Part shown: positions 1 through 8,749 of the stretch, piece after piece
Layout: each line of letters begins with the position of its first letter
Numbering within the stretch: the stretch's first letter is position 1
Source of the DNA: Streptomyces sp. XY006
GTDB lineage: Bacteria; Actinomycetota; Actinomycetes; Streptomycetales; Streptomycetaceae
Assembly (NCBI RefSeq): GCF_002237655.1
Contig: NZ_NOKT01000013.1
Location: 124,001 to 188,000 of the forward strand
Length of the DNA stretch: 64,000 nucleotides
Reading direction: 5' to 3'
Made by a program: the position numbers and the translations under genes
The notes under the pieces: model-generated
The model's database searches: none
The model's input: the letters and a program-made list of their open reading frames with translations, nothing else
What the model was told of the DNA's origin: nothing

Positions 1-1983
1 GAGCGCCTGGTCACGGCTGTCGCCGATGTCGACCTCCGGGTGGACCTGCTGGCCGATCTCGTCCGGGCCCTGGTGGCCGCGGGGGCCGCCGACCGGGCCG
101 GGGAGCTGTGCCTCCGGCAGGAACACGACCATGTACGGAGTCTCGGTCTCGCGACGGCGGCAGCGGCTCTGACGGAGGCGGGCCACCTCGACCGGGCGCA
201 GGGGCTGGCCCGGTCCGCCGACCCCGCGGCACGGCCCCTGGTGAGGGCGCGGATCGCCGGACCCCTGCGACGGGCCGGACGGGACGGCGAGGCCGAGACG
301 CTCCTGGCGGCGGTGGACGCCGAGGCGGCGCCGTCACCTCTGCTCGCCGAGGTCGTCGAGGCGCTCGCCGAGGCCGGCGCGTTCGACCGGGCCGAGCGTG
401 CCGCCCTGTTGTCCGGCGGCGCCGACGAGCGCGGATGGGCACTGCGACGGGTGGTACGGGCCTTGGCAGCGACCGGGGACCGGGCTCGCGCCGGAGCACT
501 GGTCGCGCGCATCGAGCACCCGGCTGTGCGCTCGGGCGCGAGAGTGGCGGTCGTGGAGGGGCTGGCACAAGCGGGCGACCTGGTGAAGGCGGAGACCCTG
601 GCCCGCGGTCTCGTCGACGAGGAGGCCCGTGACACGGCCGTGCGCTTGGTCGTCAACGCGCTCATCAAGGCGGGTGAGACCGATCGGGCGGAGCGGCTGG
701 CGGGCAAGGACACGGAAACGGAGCCCGGCGATCCGGCGCTCTGCGCGGTGATCGAGGAACGGGCCCGAGCAGGTGAGCTGGACCGGGCGACTGAGATGGC
801 GACATCGCTCGGCTCGACCGAGGGCCACGAAGCGCTCGTACGCGGTGCCGTGAGATCCGGTCGCGACTCCGGCCGGCTGGCCGAGCTGGTCGCGCGAACG
901 GAGGCCGGGATCAGGCGTTCCATGAGGGGCGGGAGCCTCCACCCGGCACACACCGCGATCATCCTGGCCGAGGCTGGGTTCGGCGATGCCGCACGGGCGG
1001 TGCTGGACCAGGTGGGCGTGCCCACGGTGGAGGACCCCGACGCGGTCGGCCCCGGCGAGCAGGTCCATGCGGGACAGATGGCCCAGGCGCTGGCGTACGC
1101 CGGTCGCTTCGACGCCGCCGAGGAACTGGTCCGTGGACTGGGCCACCGCCCAGGCGGTGTCTTCGCGCTCACGCCGCTGATCGAGCGGCTGTGCGCGGCG
1201 GAGGAGTTCGACCGGGCCATCGCCTTCGTGGCGGGTCTGGACGAACGCCTGCGCGATCCGTCGCGCGCCGAGATCGTCGTGGCACTGGCCGACGCCGGGG
1301 CGGTGGAACGGGCCGTCTCACTCACCCGCGAGGTCACGGACCCCGGTTCCCGCGTGCGCTGCTGGGCCAGGATCGCGGTGGCTCTCGCCGCCGCGGGCGA
1401 CCGGCGGGCGGCCGAGGACGCTCTGGCGCAGGCCGAGTCCCGTGACGAGCGGAAACTGCTGGAGCTCTGGGCGATCCCCGACCTCCTGCGCGCCTGGTTC
1501 ACCCTCGGCAGGAGCGAGGCGGGTGACCACCTGCTGGCCCGGCTCGACGACGACGGCCCGCCCGGCTTCGGCGGGGCGGTCGTCCATGCGCTGGTGGAGG
1601 CCGGGGAGTACGAGCGCGCCCGTGAGCTGACCCTGCGCCCGGGCTGGGAGAGCAACCAGGCGGTTCTGGTGACCTACCTGGTGGAGGCCGGCGAACACGC
1701 CCGTGCCGACGAACTGGCTCGCGCTCTCGGGCTGACCGGCGTCCGGCCCGCGGACCGACCGCCCTTCGCCGTCGTCCGCGCCTGGGTGGCCCTCGCCCCC
1801 GTCGTCGAGCCCGCCCGCGGCCGGGCGCTGGTCGCCCAGGCGCTGAGGCACGAGACCCTCCAGGAAGTACTCCCGGCCATCGTCCGCGTGGAGCCCGACG
1901 CGGTGCCGCTGATCGTCGACGCGCTGGGGCAGCAGACGCTCCAGGACCGGCCTACTGCGGCCCGTACTTCCGTCCCGTCCTAG
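1..1983 (+). CDS. TPR/PPR-like helical-repeat protein, 5'-truncated by window edge
   Basis: The frame is open from the first base, so the gene starts outside the window; an internal GTG at 40 is not needed as a start. About 660 residues are visible. They are built almost entirely from degenerate ~30-40-residue alpha-helical repeats of the type 'A..AG..DRAE.LA', for example around residues 45-75 and 195-225. Such Ala/Arg/Glu-rich arrays act as protein-interaction scaffolds in tetratricopeptide-like families. No catalytic motif, signal peptide or membrane segment is visible, so it is probably cytoplasmic. In many actinobacterial proteins such repeats follow an NB-ARC or protease domain, but that part would be upstream and cannot be judged. 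The 3' end overlaps the convergent dehydrogenase gene by 32 bp. Function unknown. Confidence 0.75.
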   Translation, partial: ERLVTAVADVDLRVDLLADLVRALVAAGAADRAGELCLRQEHDHVRSLGLATAAAALTEAGHLDRAQGLARSADPAARPLVRARIAGPLRRAGRDGEAETLLAAVDAEAAPSPLLAEVVEALAEAGAFDRAERAALLSGGADERGWALRRVVRALAATGDRARAGALVARIEHPAVRSGARVAVVEGLAQAGDLVKAETLARGLVDEEARDTAVRLVVNALIKAGETDRAERLAGKDTETEPGDPALCAVIEERARAGELDRATEMATSLGSTEGHEALVRGAVRSGRDSGRLAELVARTEAGIRRSMRGGSLHPAHTAIILAEAGFGDAARAVLDQVGVPTVEDPDAVGPGEQVHAGQMAQALAYAGRFDAAEELVRGLGHRPGGVFALTPLIERLCAAEEFDRAIAFVAGLDERLRDPSRAEIVVALADAGAVERAVSLTREVTDPGSRVRCWARIAVALAAAGDRRAAEDALAQAESRDERKLLELWAIPDLLRAWFTLGRSEAGDHLLARLDDDGPPGFGGAVVHALVEAGEYERARELTLRPGWESNQAVLVTYLVEAGEHARADELARALGLTGVRPADRPPFAVVRAWVALAPVVEPARGRALVAQALRHETLQEVLPAIVRVEPDAVPLIVDALGQQTLQDRPTAARTSVPS

Positions 1984-2725
1984 ACGACACCGCCCCCAGC
2001 ACCCCCCGCGGCACCAGCTTCGCCGCACCCATCAGGGCCTTGTAGCGCGGGTCCGGGATGGACAGGGTCTTGCCGCGGGCCAGGTCGTGCAGGGCCGCCG
2101 CCACCAGCTTGTCCGCGTCGAGCCACATCCAGCCGGGGATGTTGTCCGTGCCCATGCCGGCCCGCTCGTGGAACTCGGTGCGGACGAAGCCGGGGCACAG
2201 CGCCATCAGGCGCACGCCGCTGCCGGCCAGGTCGCGGGCCGCGCCCTGGGTGAACTGCACGACCCACGCCTTGGACGCGCCGTACGTGCCGCGCGGCACG
2301 AAGGCGGCCACCGACGCGACGTTCACGACGCCGCCGCGGCCCCGGTCCCGCATCGCCTCCGTCGCCGCCGACGTCAGCCGCAGCACCGCCTCGCAGTGCA
2401 CCTTCAGCATCCGCAGCTCGTCGGCCATGGGGACGTCGAGAAAGCGTCCCTTGTTGCCGAAACCGGCGTTGTTGATCAGCAGGTCGACGGGGTTCCTGCG
2501 GTCGCCCAGGCGCTCGGCCACCGCCTCGATGCCCTTGTCCCCGGCGAGGTCGGCCGTCAGCACCTCCGCCTCGATGCCGTGCCGGTCGTGCAGCTCGGTC
2601 GCCTGTTCCCGCAGCCGCTTGGTGTCGCGTGCGACCAGCACCAGGTTGTGCCCGTCGGCCGCCAGTCGCCGCGCGAACGCGGCCCCGATGCCTGCCGTCG
2701 ATCCCGTAATCAGAGCCGTTGTCAT
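1952..2725 (-). CDS. Short-chain dehydrogenase/reductase (SDR), 257 aa
   Basis: Classical SDR fold. The Rossmann motif TGSTAGIG at residues 7-14 binds NAD(P), NNAG is at 85-88, and the catalytic triad is Ser138-Tyr148-Lys152 (YGASK). 'ARD' after beta-2 suggests NADP preference, which is inference. Length is typical for the family. The start ATG at 2725 sits directly before the glycine motif as usual. The substrate cannot be deduced; the closest general type is the YdfG/DltE-like oxidoreductases that act on hydroxy-acyl or small carbonyl compounds. It overlaps the preceding + strand gene tail to tail. Its upstream neighbour on the same strand is the MOSC gene 94 bp away, so co-transcription is possible. 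Confidence 0.9.
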   Translation of the reverse strand: MTTALITGSTAGIGAAFARRLAADGHNLVLVARDTKRLREQATELHDRHGIEAEVLTADLAGDKGIEAVAERLGDRRNPVDLLINNAGFGNKGRFLDVPMADELRMLKVHCEAVLRLTSAATEAMRDRGRGGVVNVASVAAFVPRGTYGASKAWVVQFTQGAARDLAGSGVRLMALCPGFVRTEFHERAGMGTDNIPGWMWLDADKLVAAALHDLARGKTLSIPDPRYKALMGAAKLVPRGVLGAVSSRTGRKYGPQ

Positions 2726-2819
2726 GGCAGAAGGGTAGTGACCTGGACTACCTGCATCCGCTTGCCCGCGGGCCCTTCGCCGGTGAAGGGTCGGTGGAGA
2801 AGGGCCCGGTGAGCGGCTG

Positions 2820-3488
2820 TCAGCCGCCGTGCTTGTCGGCGTACTCCCGCGCCGCCCGCAGCGACTCCGGGTGCAGTGCCTCGCCCGCCGCCAGCAGCCG
2901 CGGCAGCAGCGTCCGCTCGGTCGTCACCGCGCGGAACTGCAGGGCCACCGTCACATCGTGGCCGGGCCGGTGCACGACCTCGATCGCGTCGCCCGCCCGG
3001 ATCTCGCCCGGCTCGACCACCCGCAGATACGCCCCGGGCGCGCCCCGCTGCGTGAACCGCTTCACCCAGCCCTTCTCACCCAGATGGCCCTGGAACGTGC
3101 GGCACGGGATGCGCCCGCAGGTGACCTCCAGCACCACCTCGGGCCCGATGCGCCAGCGCTCGCCGATCCGCGCGCCGGAGACGTCGAGGCCCGCCGTCGT
3201 GAGGTTCTCGCCGAACGCGCCGTCGGCCAGCGTCCGGCCCAGCTCGCGCTCCCACGCGTCCAGGTCCTCGCGCGCCATCGCGTACACGGCCTGGTCGTCG
3301 CCGCCGTGGTGCTGCAGCTTGCACACCGCGTCCCCGGCGAGCCCGCTCCCGCCGATGCCCTTGGGCCCCGGCGCGGCCACCCGCACCGGCCCCGTCACCG
3401 GCCGCTTGTCGATCCCCGTGACCCCCTCCGGGTTGTCCGTGTACGGCACAGCCTTCGCGCGGCCCAGATTCACAGACAGAAGCTTCAT
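2820..3488 (-). CDS. MOSC domain protein (YiiM-like), 222 aa
   Basis: The sequence matches the MOSC/YiiM type: an N-terminal segment with HHGGDDQAVYAM, then GAFGENLTT, and the conserved cysteine motif TCGRIPCRTF followed by QRGAPGAYLRV. MOSC domains bind sulfur or molybdenum cofactor and are found in Moco sulfurases and in YiiM-type enzymes that reduce N-hydroxylated purines. The cysteine in the RIPC segment is the expected sulfur carrier. No second domain (3-alpha or ferredoxin) is obvious. It starts at ATG 3488, divergent from the LysR-type regulator at 3579, with only 90 bp between them. Such an arrangement often means the regulator controls the neighbour. An AATAAT box lies in the shared region on this strand. 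Confidence 0.85.
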   Translation of the reverse strand: MKLLSVNLGRAKAVPYTDNPEGVTGIDKRPVTGPVRVAAPGPKGIGGSGLAGDAVCKLQHHGGDDQAVYAMAREDLDAWERELGRTLADGAFGENLTTAGLDVSGARIGERWRIGPEVVLEVTCGRIPCRTFQGHLGEKGWVKRFTQRGAPGAYLRVVEPGEIRAGDAIEVVHRPGHDVTVALQFRAVTTERTLLPRLLAAGEALHPESLRAAREYADKHGG

Positions 3489-3553
3489 GCCCGCACGCTA
3501 GGGGACCCGCCCCCAAAGCGTCGACGCATTATTCGGAGGAGATCCAAAGCCTG

Positions 3554-3572
3554 GCTTATCGTCGCTTATCCT
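3554..3572 (+). promoter_or_regulatory. GCTTATC direct repeat overlapping a candidate leaderless promoter
   Basis: Two copies of GCTTATC, at 3554-3560 and 3564-3570, are separated by GTC. The second copy overlaps TATCCT (3567-3572), which fits a TAnnnT -10 box placed 6 nt before the GTG start of the LysR gene. Autoregulation by LysR proteins at the divergent intergenic region is common, so binding here would be expected; this is inference. Confidence 0.4.
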
Positions 3573-3578
3573 CGAAGA

Positions 3579-4475
3579 GTGATCGAAGCTCGTCATCTCC
3601 GCGTCCTGCGCGCCGTCGCGGCCACCGGCTCCTTCTCCGCCGCCGGGCGGGAACTGGGCTGCACCCAGCCGGCCGTCAGCCAGCAGATGAAGGCCCTGGA
3701 GACGTCCGTCGGCACCCCGCTGCTGATCCGCACCGGACGGGAGATGCGCCTGACCCAGGCCGGTGAGGCCCTGGTGCGGCACGCCGCCGGGATCCTCGCC
3801 GGGCTCACCGCCGCGGAGGAGGAGGTCGCCGCCATCGCGGGGCTGCGCGCGGGCCGCGTCCGGCTCGTCTCCTTCCCCAGCGGCAGCTCCACGCTCGTCC
3901 CCACCGCCCTCGCCGCCCTGCGCGAGGCCCACCCCGGCACACGCGTCTCCCTGGAGGAGGCCGAGCCCCCCGCCTCCGTCGGCCTGCTGCGCGAGGGCGA
4001 CTGCGACGTGGCCCTCGCCTTCCGCTACGAGGGCGCGGCGGGCGCCGAGGAGTGGGACGACCTCGTCGTACGGCCGCTGCTGTCGGACCGGCTCGTCGCG
4101 CTCGTGCCGGAACGCCACCGGCTCGCGGACGCGGAGTCCGTCGCCATCGGGGAACTCGCCGAGGAACCGTGGATCGCGGGCTGCCCGCGCTGCCGTGGCC
4201 AACTGGTCGAGGTGTGCGCGACGGCCGGCTTCACCCCGCGCATCGACTTTGCCACCGACGACTACCCGGCCGTGGTCGGCCTGGTCGGCGCCGGCCTCGG
4301 CGTGGCCGTGCTGCCCCAGCTGGCCGTCGAGTCCGTCCGGCCCCGGGGCGTGCGCACCGTGACGCTGGAGCCGGCGGTGCGGCGGGAGATCGTCGCGCTG
4401 ACGCTGCCCGACCTCGCGCAGGTCCCCGCGGTGGCGGCCACGCTCGACCAGCTGGCCCGGGCCGCCCGCCGCTAG
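3579..4475 (+). CDS. LysR-family transcriptional regulator, 298 aa
   Basis: The N-terminal winged helix-turn-helix (about residues 3-62; 'LRVLRAVAATGSFSAAG' and 'CTQPAVSQQMKALE') is followed by a long linker helix and a periplasmic-binding-protein-like effector domain from about residue 90 to the end. Length is normal for LysR proteins. I chose GTG 3579 because it begins just before the canonical first helix and lies 6 nt after a TATCCT box, suggesting a leaderless transcript; no Shine-Dalgarno sequence is visible. A direct repeat of GCTTATC sits immediately upstream and could be its own operator. It is divergent from the MOSC gene, the likely target. The effector is unknown. Confidence 0.88.
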   Translation: MIEARHLRVLRAVAATGSFSAAGRELGCTQPAVSQQMKALETSVGTPLLIRTGREMRLTQAGEALVRHAAGILAGLTAAEEEVAAIAGLRAGRVRLVSFPSGSSTLVPTALAALREAHPGTRVSLEEAEPPASVGLLREGDCDVALAFRYEGAAGAEEWDDLVVRPLLSDRLVALVPERHRLADAESVAIGELAEEPWIAGCPRCRGQLVEVCATAGFTPRIDFATDDYPAVVGLVGAGLGVAVLPQLAVESVRPRGVRTVTLEPAVRREIVALTLPDLAQVPAVAATLDQLARAARR

Positions 4476-4544
4476 CCCGGCCACGCGCACGCGCGCCAAA
4501 AACCAACGGCACGCATGCGCGTGCCTCTGAGCAGAAACGTTCCT

Positions 4545-4874
4545 TCAGTTGTTCGAGGCGGCGTGCCCGCCGGATGTCGACGCCGACACCAGCCGGTTGC
4601 GCGCCCGCCCCATCAGCTCTTCACGCTCGTCCTCGGTCAGCCCGCCCCACACGCCGTACGGCTCACGCACCGCCAGTGCGTGTGCGGCGCACTCGGCCCG
4701 CACCGGGCACCTCATGCAGACCTCTTTGGCCGAGTTCTCACGAGCACTCCGAGCCGCACCGCGTTCGCCCTCCGGATGGAAGAAGAGCGAGCTGTCCACT
4801 CCGCGACAGGCAGCCAGCAGTTGCCAGTCCCACAGGTCCGCGTTCGGTCCGGGAAGGCGGGAGAAATCTGCCAT
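4545..4874 (-). CDS. whiD: WhiD, WhiB-like [4Fe-4S] sporulation regulator, 109 aa
   Basis: Wbl protein with the four cluster-binding cysteines at residues 23, 53, 56 and 62 (CX29CX2CX5C) and the beta-turn motif GVWGG at 74-78. A basic segment (GRARNR) near the C terminus should contact DNA. These cysteine positions and the placement back to back with bldM match S. coelicolor WhiD, which is needed for late sporulation (spore septation and wall thickening) and binds region 4 of the principal sigma factor HrdB. AAGGGG, ending 6 nt before the ATG, supports the start. Wbl clusters react with O2 and NO, so activity may be redox-gated. Confidence 0.93.
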   Translation of the reverse strand: MADFSRLPGPNADLWDWQLLAACRGVDSSLFFHPEGERGAARSARENSAKEVCMRCPVRAECAAHALAVREPYGVWGGLTEDEREELMGRARNRLVSASTSGGHAASNN

Positions 4875-5254
4875 TACGTGACCCCTTGTAGCCGTTCTTG
4901 GCGGATCCGGTGTCCACGACCGTATAACTACGATCTAAGGAGATGAAAATATGACTCATTGCGAATCTAGCTCCAGACACCGCCAAAGCGGAAGAAATGG
5001 GTCTGAATGGGGCATAGGTTGTGATGAAAGTTCGGGGGTCTGGAGCGCATATCTGCACCGTGTCCGTGCCCTCACGTAGAGTGCCGAAGATGGCAGCCGG
5101 CCCCGTAACTCTTTCGAGTGACCGTCGTTGAGAGTGCGAGGCGGTTGAAGGAACAAGCGCTCGGGCAGGCGTCCGAGACGGTCGACCGCACAGGTGACGA
5201 TTTCGTACCAGCCTGGAGGCTCAAGGTGACGCGCATCAGCTGCGGAGGGCGGCC
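4875..5254. promoter_or_regulatory. Divergent whiD/bldM intergenic region
   Basis: 380 bp without a convincing gene. It is noticeably richer in A+T than its surroundings around 4918-5000, where TATAAC (4923-4928) and reverse-strand TTATAC tracts occur, so promoters for whiD (leftward) and bldM (rightward) should lie here. In S. coelicolor bldM is transcribed in part by the ECF sigma factor BldN. I cannot assign a BldN box with confidence; CGTAGAG at 5075-5081 is only a weak candidate. The bldM Shine-Dalgarno sequence is GGAGGG at 5244-5249. Confidence 0.5.
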
Positions 5255-5866
5255 ATGACTTCCGTCCTCGTCTGCGACGACTCCCCGCTTGCCCGAGAGG
5301 CGCTCCGCCGCGCGGTCGCGACCGTGCCCGGCGTCGAGCGCGTGACGACGGCGGCCAACGGCGAGGAAGTCCTCCGCCGCTGGGGGGCCGACCGCTCGGA
5401 CCTGATTCTGATGGACGTACGCATGCCCGGACTGGGCGGCGTCGAGACGGTCCGGCGGCTGCTGTCCGCCGACCCCGGTGCGCGCATCATCATGCTCACC
5501 GTCGCCGAGGACCTGGACGGCGTGGCCCTCGCGGTCGCGGCCGGGGCCCGCGGCTATCTGCACAAGGACGCCTCCCGCGCGGAGCTCCGCGCGACGGTGA
5601 CGCAGGCCCTGGCCGACCCGACCTGGCGGCTCGCCCCGCGCCGGCTGCGCTCGGCCGAGATGGGCGCGGCGCCCACGCTCACGGCGCGTGAGATCCAGGT
5701 GCTCGAAGGCATGAGCCACGGCCGTTCGAACGCGGAGATCGGCCGGGAGCTCTTCCTCTCCGAGGACACGGTCAAGACGCACGCCCGGCGCCTGTTCAAG
5801 AAGCTGGGCGCCTCGGACCGGGCCCACGCCGTGGCGCTCGGCTTCCGGTGGGGTCTGGTGCGCTAG
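5255..5866 (+). CDS. bldM: BldM (WhiK), orphan response regulator of development, 203 aa
   Basis: Receiver domain at residues 1-120 with Asp8/Asp9, the phospho-acceptor-position Asp54 (LMDVRMPG) and Lys104 (GYLHKDAS), then a LuxR/FixJ helix-turn-helix at about 137-198 (TAREIQVLEGMSHGRSNAEI). Length 203 and the position next to whiD and upstream of guaB match BldM of S. coelicolor. There it activates aerial-growth genes as a homodimer and late sporulation genes as a heterodimer with WhiI, without needing phosphorylation at Asp54. No cognate histidine kinase is adjacent, as expected for an orphan. GGAGGG, ending 5 nt before the ATG, fixes the start. The gene ends in the TAGGGCCTGTCG motif that recurs at two other stop codons here. 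Confidence 0.95.
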   Translation: MTSVLVCDDSPLAREALRRAVATVPGVERVTTAANGEEVLRRWGADRSDLILMDVRMPGLGGVETVRRLLSADPGARIIMLTVAEDLDGVALAVAAGARGYLHKDASRAELRATVTQALADPTWRLAPRRLRSAEMGAAPTLTAREIQVLEGMSHGRSNAEIGRELFLSEDTVKTHARRLFKKLGASDRAHAVALGFRWGLVR

Positions 5867-5875
5867 GGCCTGTCG
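5864..5875 (+). repeat. TAGGGCCTGTCG motif, copy 1, containing the bldM stop codon
   Basis: The first three bases are the TAG stop of bldM. The same 12-mer occurs at two other gene ends in this window (36037-36048 reverse, 37499-37510 forward). Confidence 0.8.
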
Positions 5876-6314
5876 TTTGGATCGGGCCGGCTGCGACACG
5901 CGGCCTCCGGCGCGGGCCGGAGAGCGGGGGCACACGGATGCCCCCGCGCGAGCCGCACCCGCGCGAGCGGGAGCCGGTGGCCGACGGCAGCGCCGGCGGG
6001 GGCCTCTTCCCCCGGCCCGGGCGACGCCGAGAGCCCGGGCGGGCGAGGACCCGCGTCCCCGGGATGATCCGAACGGCAGGTCCCGGCAGTGGCCCCGCGG
6101 GCCGCAGCGGTGGCGGTGGCTCCGCGGGCCGCGGCGGTGGCGGTGGCTCCGCGGGCCGCAGCGGTGGCGGTGAGGACGCGGAACGCCAGGTGGACGGGGG
6201 TGGACCGGGGGTCCGCCCGAGGCCCGCTGCTGGTTTCGCCGCGGATGCCGCATCCTTGAGGGTGTGGAGTTCCTCGGGGACGAGTCGGTCGAGCGGAAGG
6301 GGAGGGCGCAGGGG
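5867..6314. other. bldM-sigma intergenic region with 27-bp tandem repeats
   Basis: 448 bp with no convincing protein gene. It starts with the GGCCTGTCG motif. At 6095-6175 there are three head-to-tail 27-bp units (consensus core CCGCGGGCCGCAGCGGTGG, next part CGGTGGCT); unit 2 differs by one base and unit 3 at its last few positions. Because 27 is a multiple of 3, the repeats would encode a Gly/Arg/Ser-rich stretch if translated, but no start with a good ribosome site precedes them. They may form part of a structured 5' leader of the sigma gene. Confidence 0.6.
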
Positions 6315-6992
6315 ATGAGTTCCGGCGCACCTGCTCATAACGCTTCGGTGCACAACAACGGGCGCGGTGCCGCGGACCCGGCGGCCGCAGGGCACCATGG
6401 ACCGATGCGTGACGACGAGGCGGTCCATGCCCAAGGGGCGATCGGCGCGCTCGTCCACCGCGCCGTCGACGGAGACGAGCAGGCCACGCACGACCTGCTC
6501 GCCCACGTCCACCCCCTGGCGCTGCGCTACTGCCGCACCCGGCTGTCCCGCCTCCCGGGCGACGCCCGGCACTTCGTGGAGGACCTCGCCCAGGAGGTCT
6601 GCGTGGCCGTGCTCCTCGCGCTGCCCCGCTACCGGGACACAGGGCGCCCCTTCGAGGCGTTCGTCTTCGCCATCGCCGCCCACAAGGTCGCCGACCTGCA
6701 GCGCGCGGCGATGCGCCACCCCGGCTCGACCGCGGTCCCGTCCGACGAGATGCCCGAGCGGCCCGACGACTCCCTGGGGCCGGAGGAGCGCGCCCTGCTC
6801 AGCAGCGACGCGGAATGGGCCAAGAAGCTGCTGGCCAACCTGCCGGAGAACCAGCGGGAGCTGTTGCTGCTGCGGATCGCGGTGGGGCTGACGGCCGAGG
6901 AGACCGGCCAGATGTTGGGAATGTCACCCGGCGCCGTCCGGGTTGCACAACACAGGGCGCTGAGCCGGCTGCGGGCACTGGCCGAGCAGTAG
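6315..6992 (+). CDS. shbA: ECF-type RNA polymerase sigma factor, probable ShbA, 225 aa
   Basis: The sigma-70 region 2 helices lie at about residues 45-140 (LAQEVCVAVLLALPRYRDTGRPFEAFVFAIAAHK is split by core-binding and -10-recognition helices). Region 4 lies at about 170-222 with a helix-turn-helix (AEETGQMLGMSPGAVRV). The position between bldM and guaB corresponds to S. coelicolor SCO4769, which I recall as the orthologue of S. griseus ShbA, the sigma factor that drives transcription of the principal sigma gene hrdB; that identity rests on synteny. The start ATG 6315 is preceded by GGAGGGCGCAGGGG; a second possible start is ATG 6405, which is closer to the conserved part. No anti-sigma gene is adjacent. 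Confidence 0.85.
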   Translation: MSSGAPAHNASVHNNGRGAADPAAAGHHGPMRDDEAVHAQGAIGALVHRAVDGDEQATHDLLAHVHPLALRYCRTRLSRLPGDARHFVEDLAQEVCVAVLLALPRYRDTGRPFEAFVFAIAAHKVADLQRAAMRHPGSTAVPSDEMPERPDDSLGPEERALLSSDAEWAKKLLANLPENQRELLLLRIAVGLTAEETGQMLGMSPGAVRVAQHRALSRLRALAEQ

Positions 6993-7141
6993 GCCTGCGG
7001 CGGCCCTTCGTTGAACAGGCGGTGCGCCGCTTCCGTACGAACATACGAAGCCCGGTGCGGTCCGGAACCGTGGAATGAGACAGCCCTGCTTCCCGTTAGC
7101 ATGGACATCCGCACCGATCAAGGCCATTTGGGGAAGGTGTC

Positions 7142-8644
7142 ATGACTGCCAACGTCGACGGAGTGCCCGGTAAATTCGCGACACTCGGGCTGACCTACGA
7201 CGACGTGCTGCTGCTGCCGGGTGCATCGGAAGTGCTCCCCAACGCGGTCGACACCTCGTCCCGCATCTCCCGCAACGTCCGGGTGAACATCCCGCTGCTG
7301 TCCGCCGCCATGGACAAGGTCACCGAGTCGCGCATGGCGATCGCGATGGCCCGCCAGGGCGGCGTCGGCGTCCTGCACCGCAACCTGTCCATCGAGGACC
7401 AGGTCAACCAGGTCGACCTGGTGAAGCGGTCCGAGTCGGGCATGGTCACCGACCCGATCACGGTGCACCCGGACGCCACGCTCGGCGAGGCCGACGCGCT
7501 GTGCGCCAAGTTCCGCATCAGCGGCGTCCCCGTCACCGACGGCAACGGCAAGCTGCTCGGCATCGTCACCAACCGCGACATGGCCTTCGAGAGCGACCGC
7601 ACCCGTCAGGTGCGCGAGGTCATGACCCCCATGCCCCTGGTGACCGGCAAGGTCGGCATCTCCGGCCCCGACGCCATGGAGCTGCTGCGCCGCCACAAGA
7701 TCGAGAAGCTGCCGCTGGTCGACGAGGCGGGCATCCTCAAGGGCCTGATCACGGTCAAGGACTTCGTCAAGGCCGAGCAGTACCCCAACGCGGCCAAGGA
7801 CGCGGAGGGCCGGCTGATCGTCGGCGCCGCCGTGGGCGCCAGCCCCGAGGCGCTGGAGCGCGCCCAGGCGCTGGCCGCCGCCGGTGTGGACTTCCTGGTC
7901 GTCGACACCTCGCACGGCCACAACAGCAACGCCCTCAGCTGGATGTCGAAGATCAAGTCGAGCGTGAACGTCGACGTGATCGGCGGCAACGTCGCCACGC
8001 GCGACGGCGCCCAGGCGCTGATCGACGCCGGTGTCGACGGCATCAAGGTCGGCGTCGGCCCCGGCTCCATCTGCACCACGCGTGTGGTCGCCGGCATCGG
8101 CGTCCCGCAGGTCACCGCCATCTACGAGGCCTCCCTGGCGGCCCGCCCGGCCGGTATCCCGCTGATCGGCGACGGCGGCCTGCAGTACTCCGGCGACATC
8201 GGCAAGGCCCTGGCCGCCGGTGCCGACACGGTGATGCTGGGCAGCCTCCTCGCGGGCTGTGAGGAGTCGCCGGGCGAGCTGCAGTTCATCAACGGCAAGC
8301 AGTTCAAGTCGTACCGCGGCATGGGCTCGCTCGGCGCGATGCAGTCCCGCGGCCAGGGCAGGTCGTACTCCAAGGACCGCTACTTCCAGGCCGAGGTCGC
8401 CTCCGACGACAAGCTCGTGCCCGAGGGCATCGAGGGCCAGGTGCCCTACCGCGGCCCGCTGGCCAACGTGCTGCACCAGCTCGTCGGCGGTCTGCGCCAG
8501 ACCATGGGCTACGTGGGCGCGGCCACCATCGAGGAGATGGAGTCCAAGGGCCGCTTCGTCCGCATCACCTCGGCGGGCCTGAAGGAGAGCCACCCGCACG
8601 ACATCCAGATGACGGTCGAGGCGCCGAACTACAGCCGCAAGTAG
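7142..8644 (+). CDS. guaB: IMP dehydrogenase GuaB, 500 aa
   Basis: Catalyses the NAD-dependent oxidation of IMP to XMP, the first committed step to GMP, in the cytoplasm. It is a (beta/alpha)8 barrel interrupted by a CBS pair at about residues 98-215 (SGMVTDPITV ... REVMTPMPLV), which in other bacteria senses purine nucleotides. The catalytic loop GPGSICTTR has Cys311; the dinucleotide segment VVDTSHGH and the mobile flap SYRGMGS are present. GGGGAAGG before ATG 7142 supports the start. A TAGCAT box at 7097-7102 is a candidate -10 element. guaB3 follows 105 bp downstream and guaA lies about 26 kb further on, so GMP genes are grouped only in part. Confidence 0.97.
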   Translation: MTANVDGVPGKFATLGLTYDDVLLLPGASEVLPNAVDTSSRISRNVRVNIPLLSAAMDKVTESRMAIAMARQGGVGVLHRNLSIEDQVNQVDLVKRSESGMVTDPITVHPDATLGEADALCAKFRISGVPVTDGNGKLLGIVTNRDMAFESDRTRQVREVMTPMPLVTGKVGISGPDAMELLRRHKIEKLPLVDEAGILKGLITVKDFVKAEQYPNAAKDAEGRLIVGAAVGASPEALERAQALAAAGVDFLVVDTSHGHNSNALSWMSKIKSSVNVDVIGGNVATRDGAQALIDAGVDGIKVGVGPGSICTTRVVAGIGVPQVTAIYEASLAARPAGIPLIGDGGLQYSGDIGKALAAGADTVMLGSLLAGCEESPGELQFINGKQFKSYRGMGSLGAMQSRGQGRSYSKDRYFQAEVASDDKLVPEGIEGQVPYRGPLANVLHQLVGGLRQTMGYVGAATIEEMESKGRFVRITSAGLKESHPHDIQMTVEAPNYSRK

Positions 8645-8749
8645 CGGCCAGGCCTCCCGAGGGCGGCTCCGGAGCATCCGGGGCCGCCCTCGGCGTGCCC
8701 GTCGGCGATACTGGAAGACGCTGAAACGCATCAGGGAAAGGCCACCAAC

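Noticed and set aside
5075..5081. BldN-type promoter for bldM
   Set aside because: CGTAGAG resembles a possible -10 element but no matching -35 box lies at the right distance, so I did not annotate a promoter.
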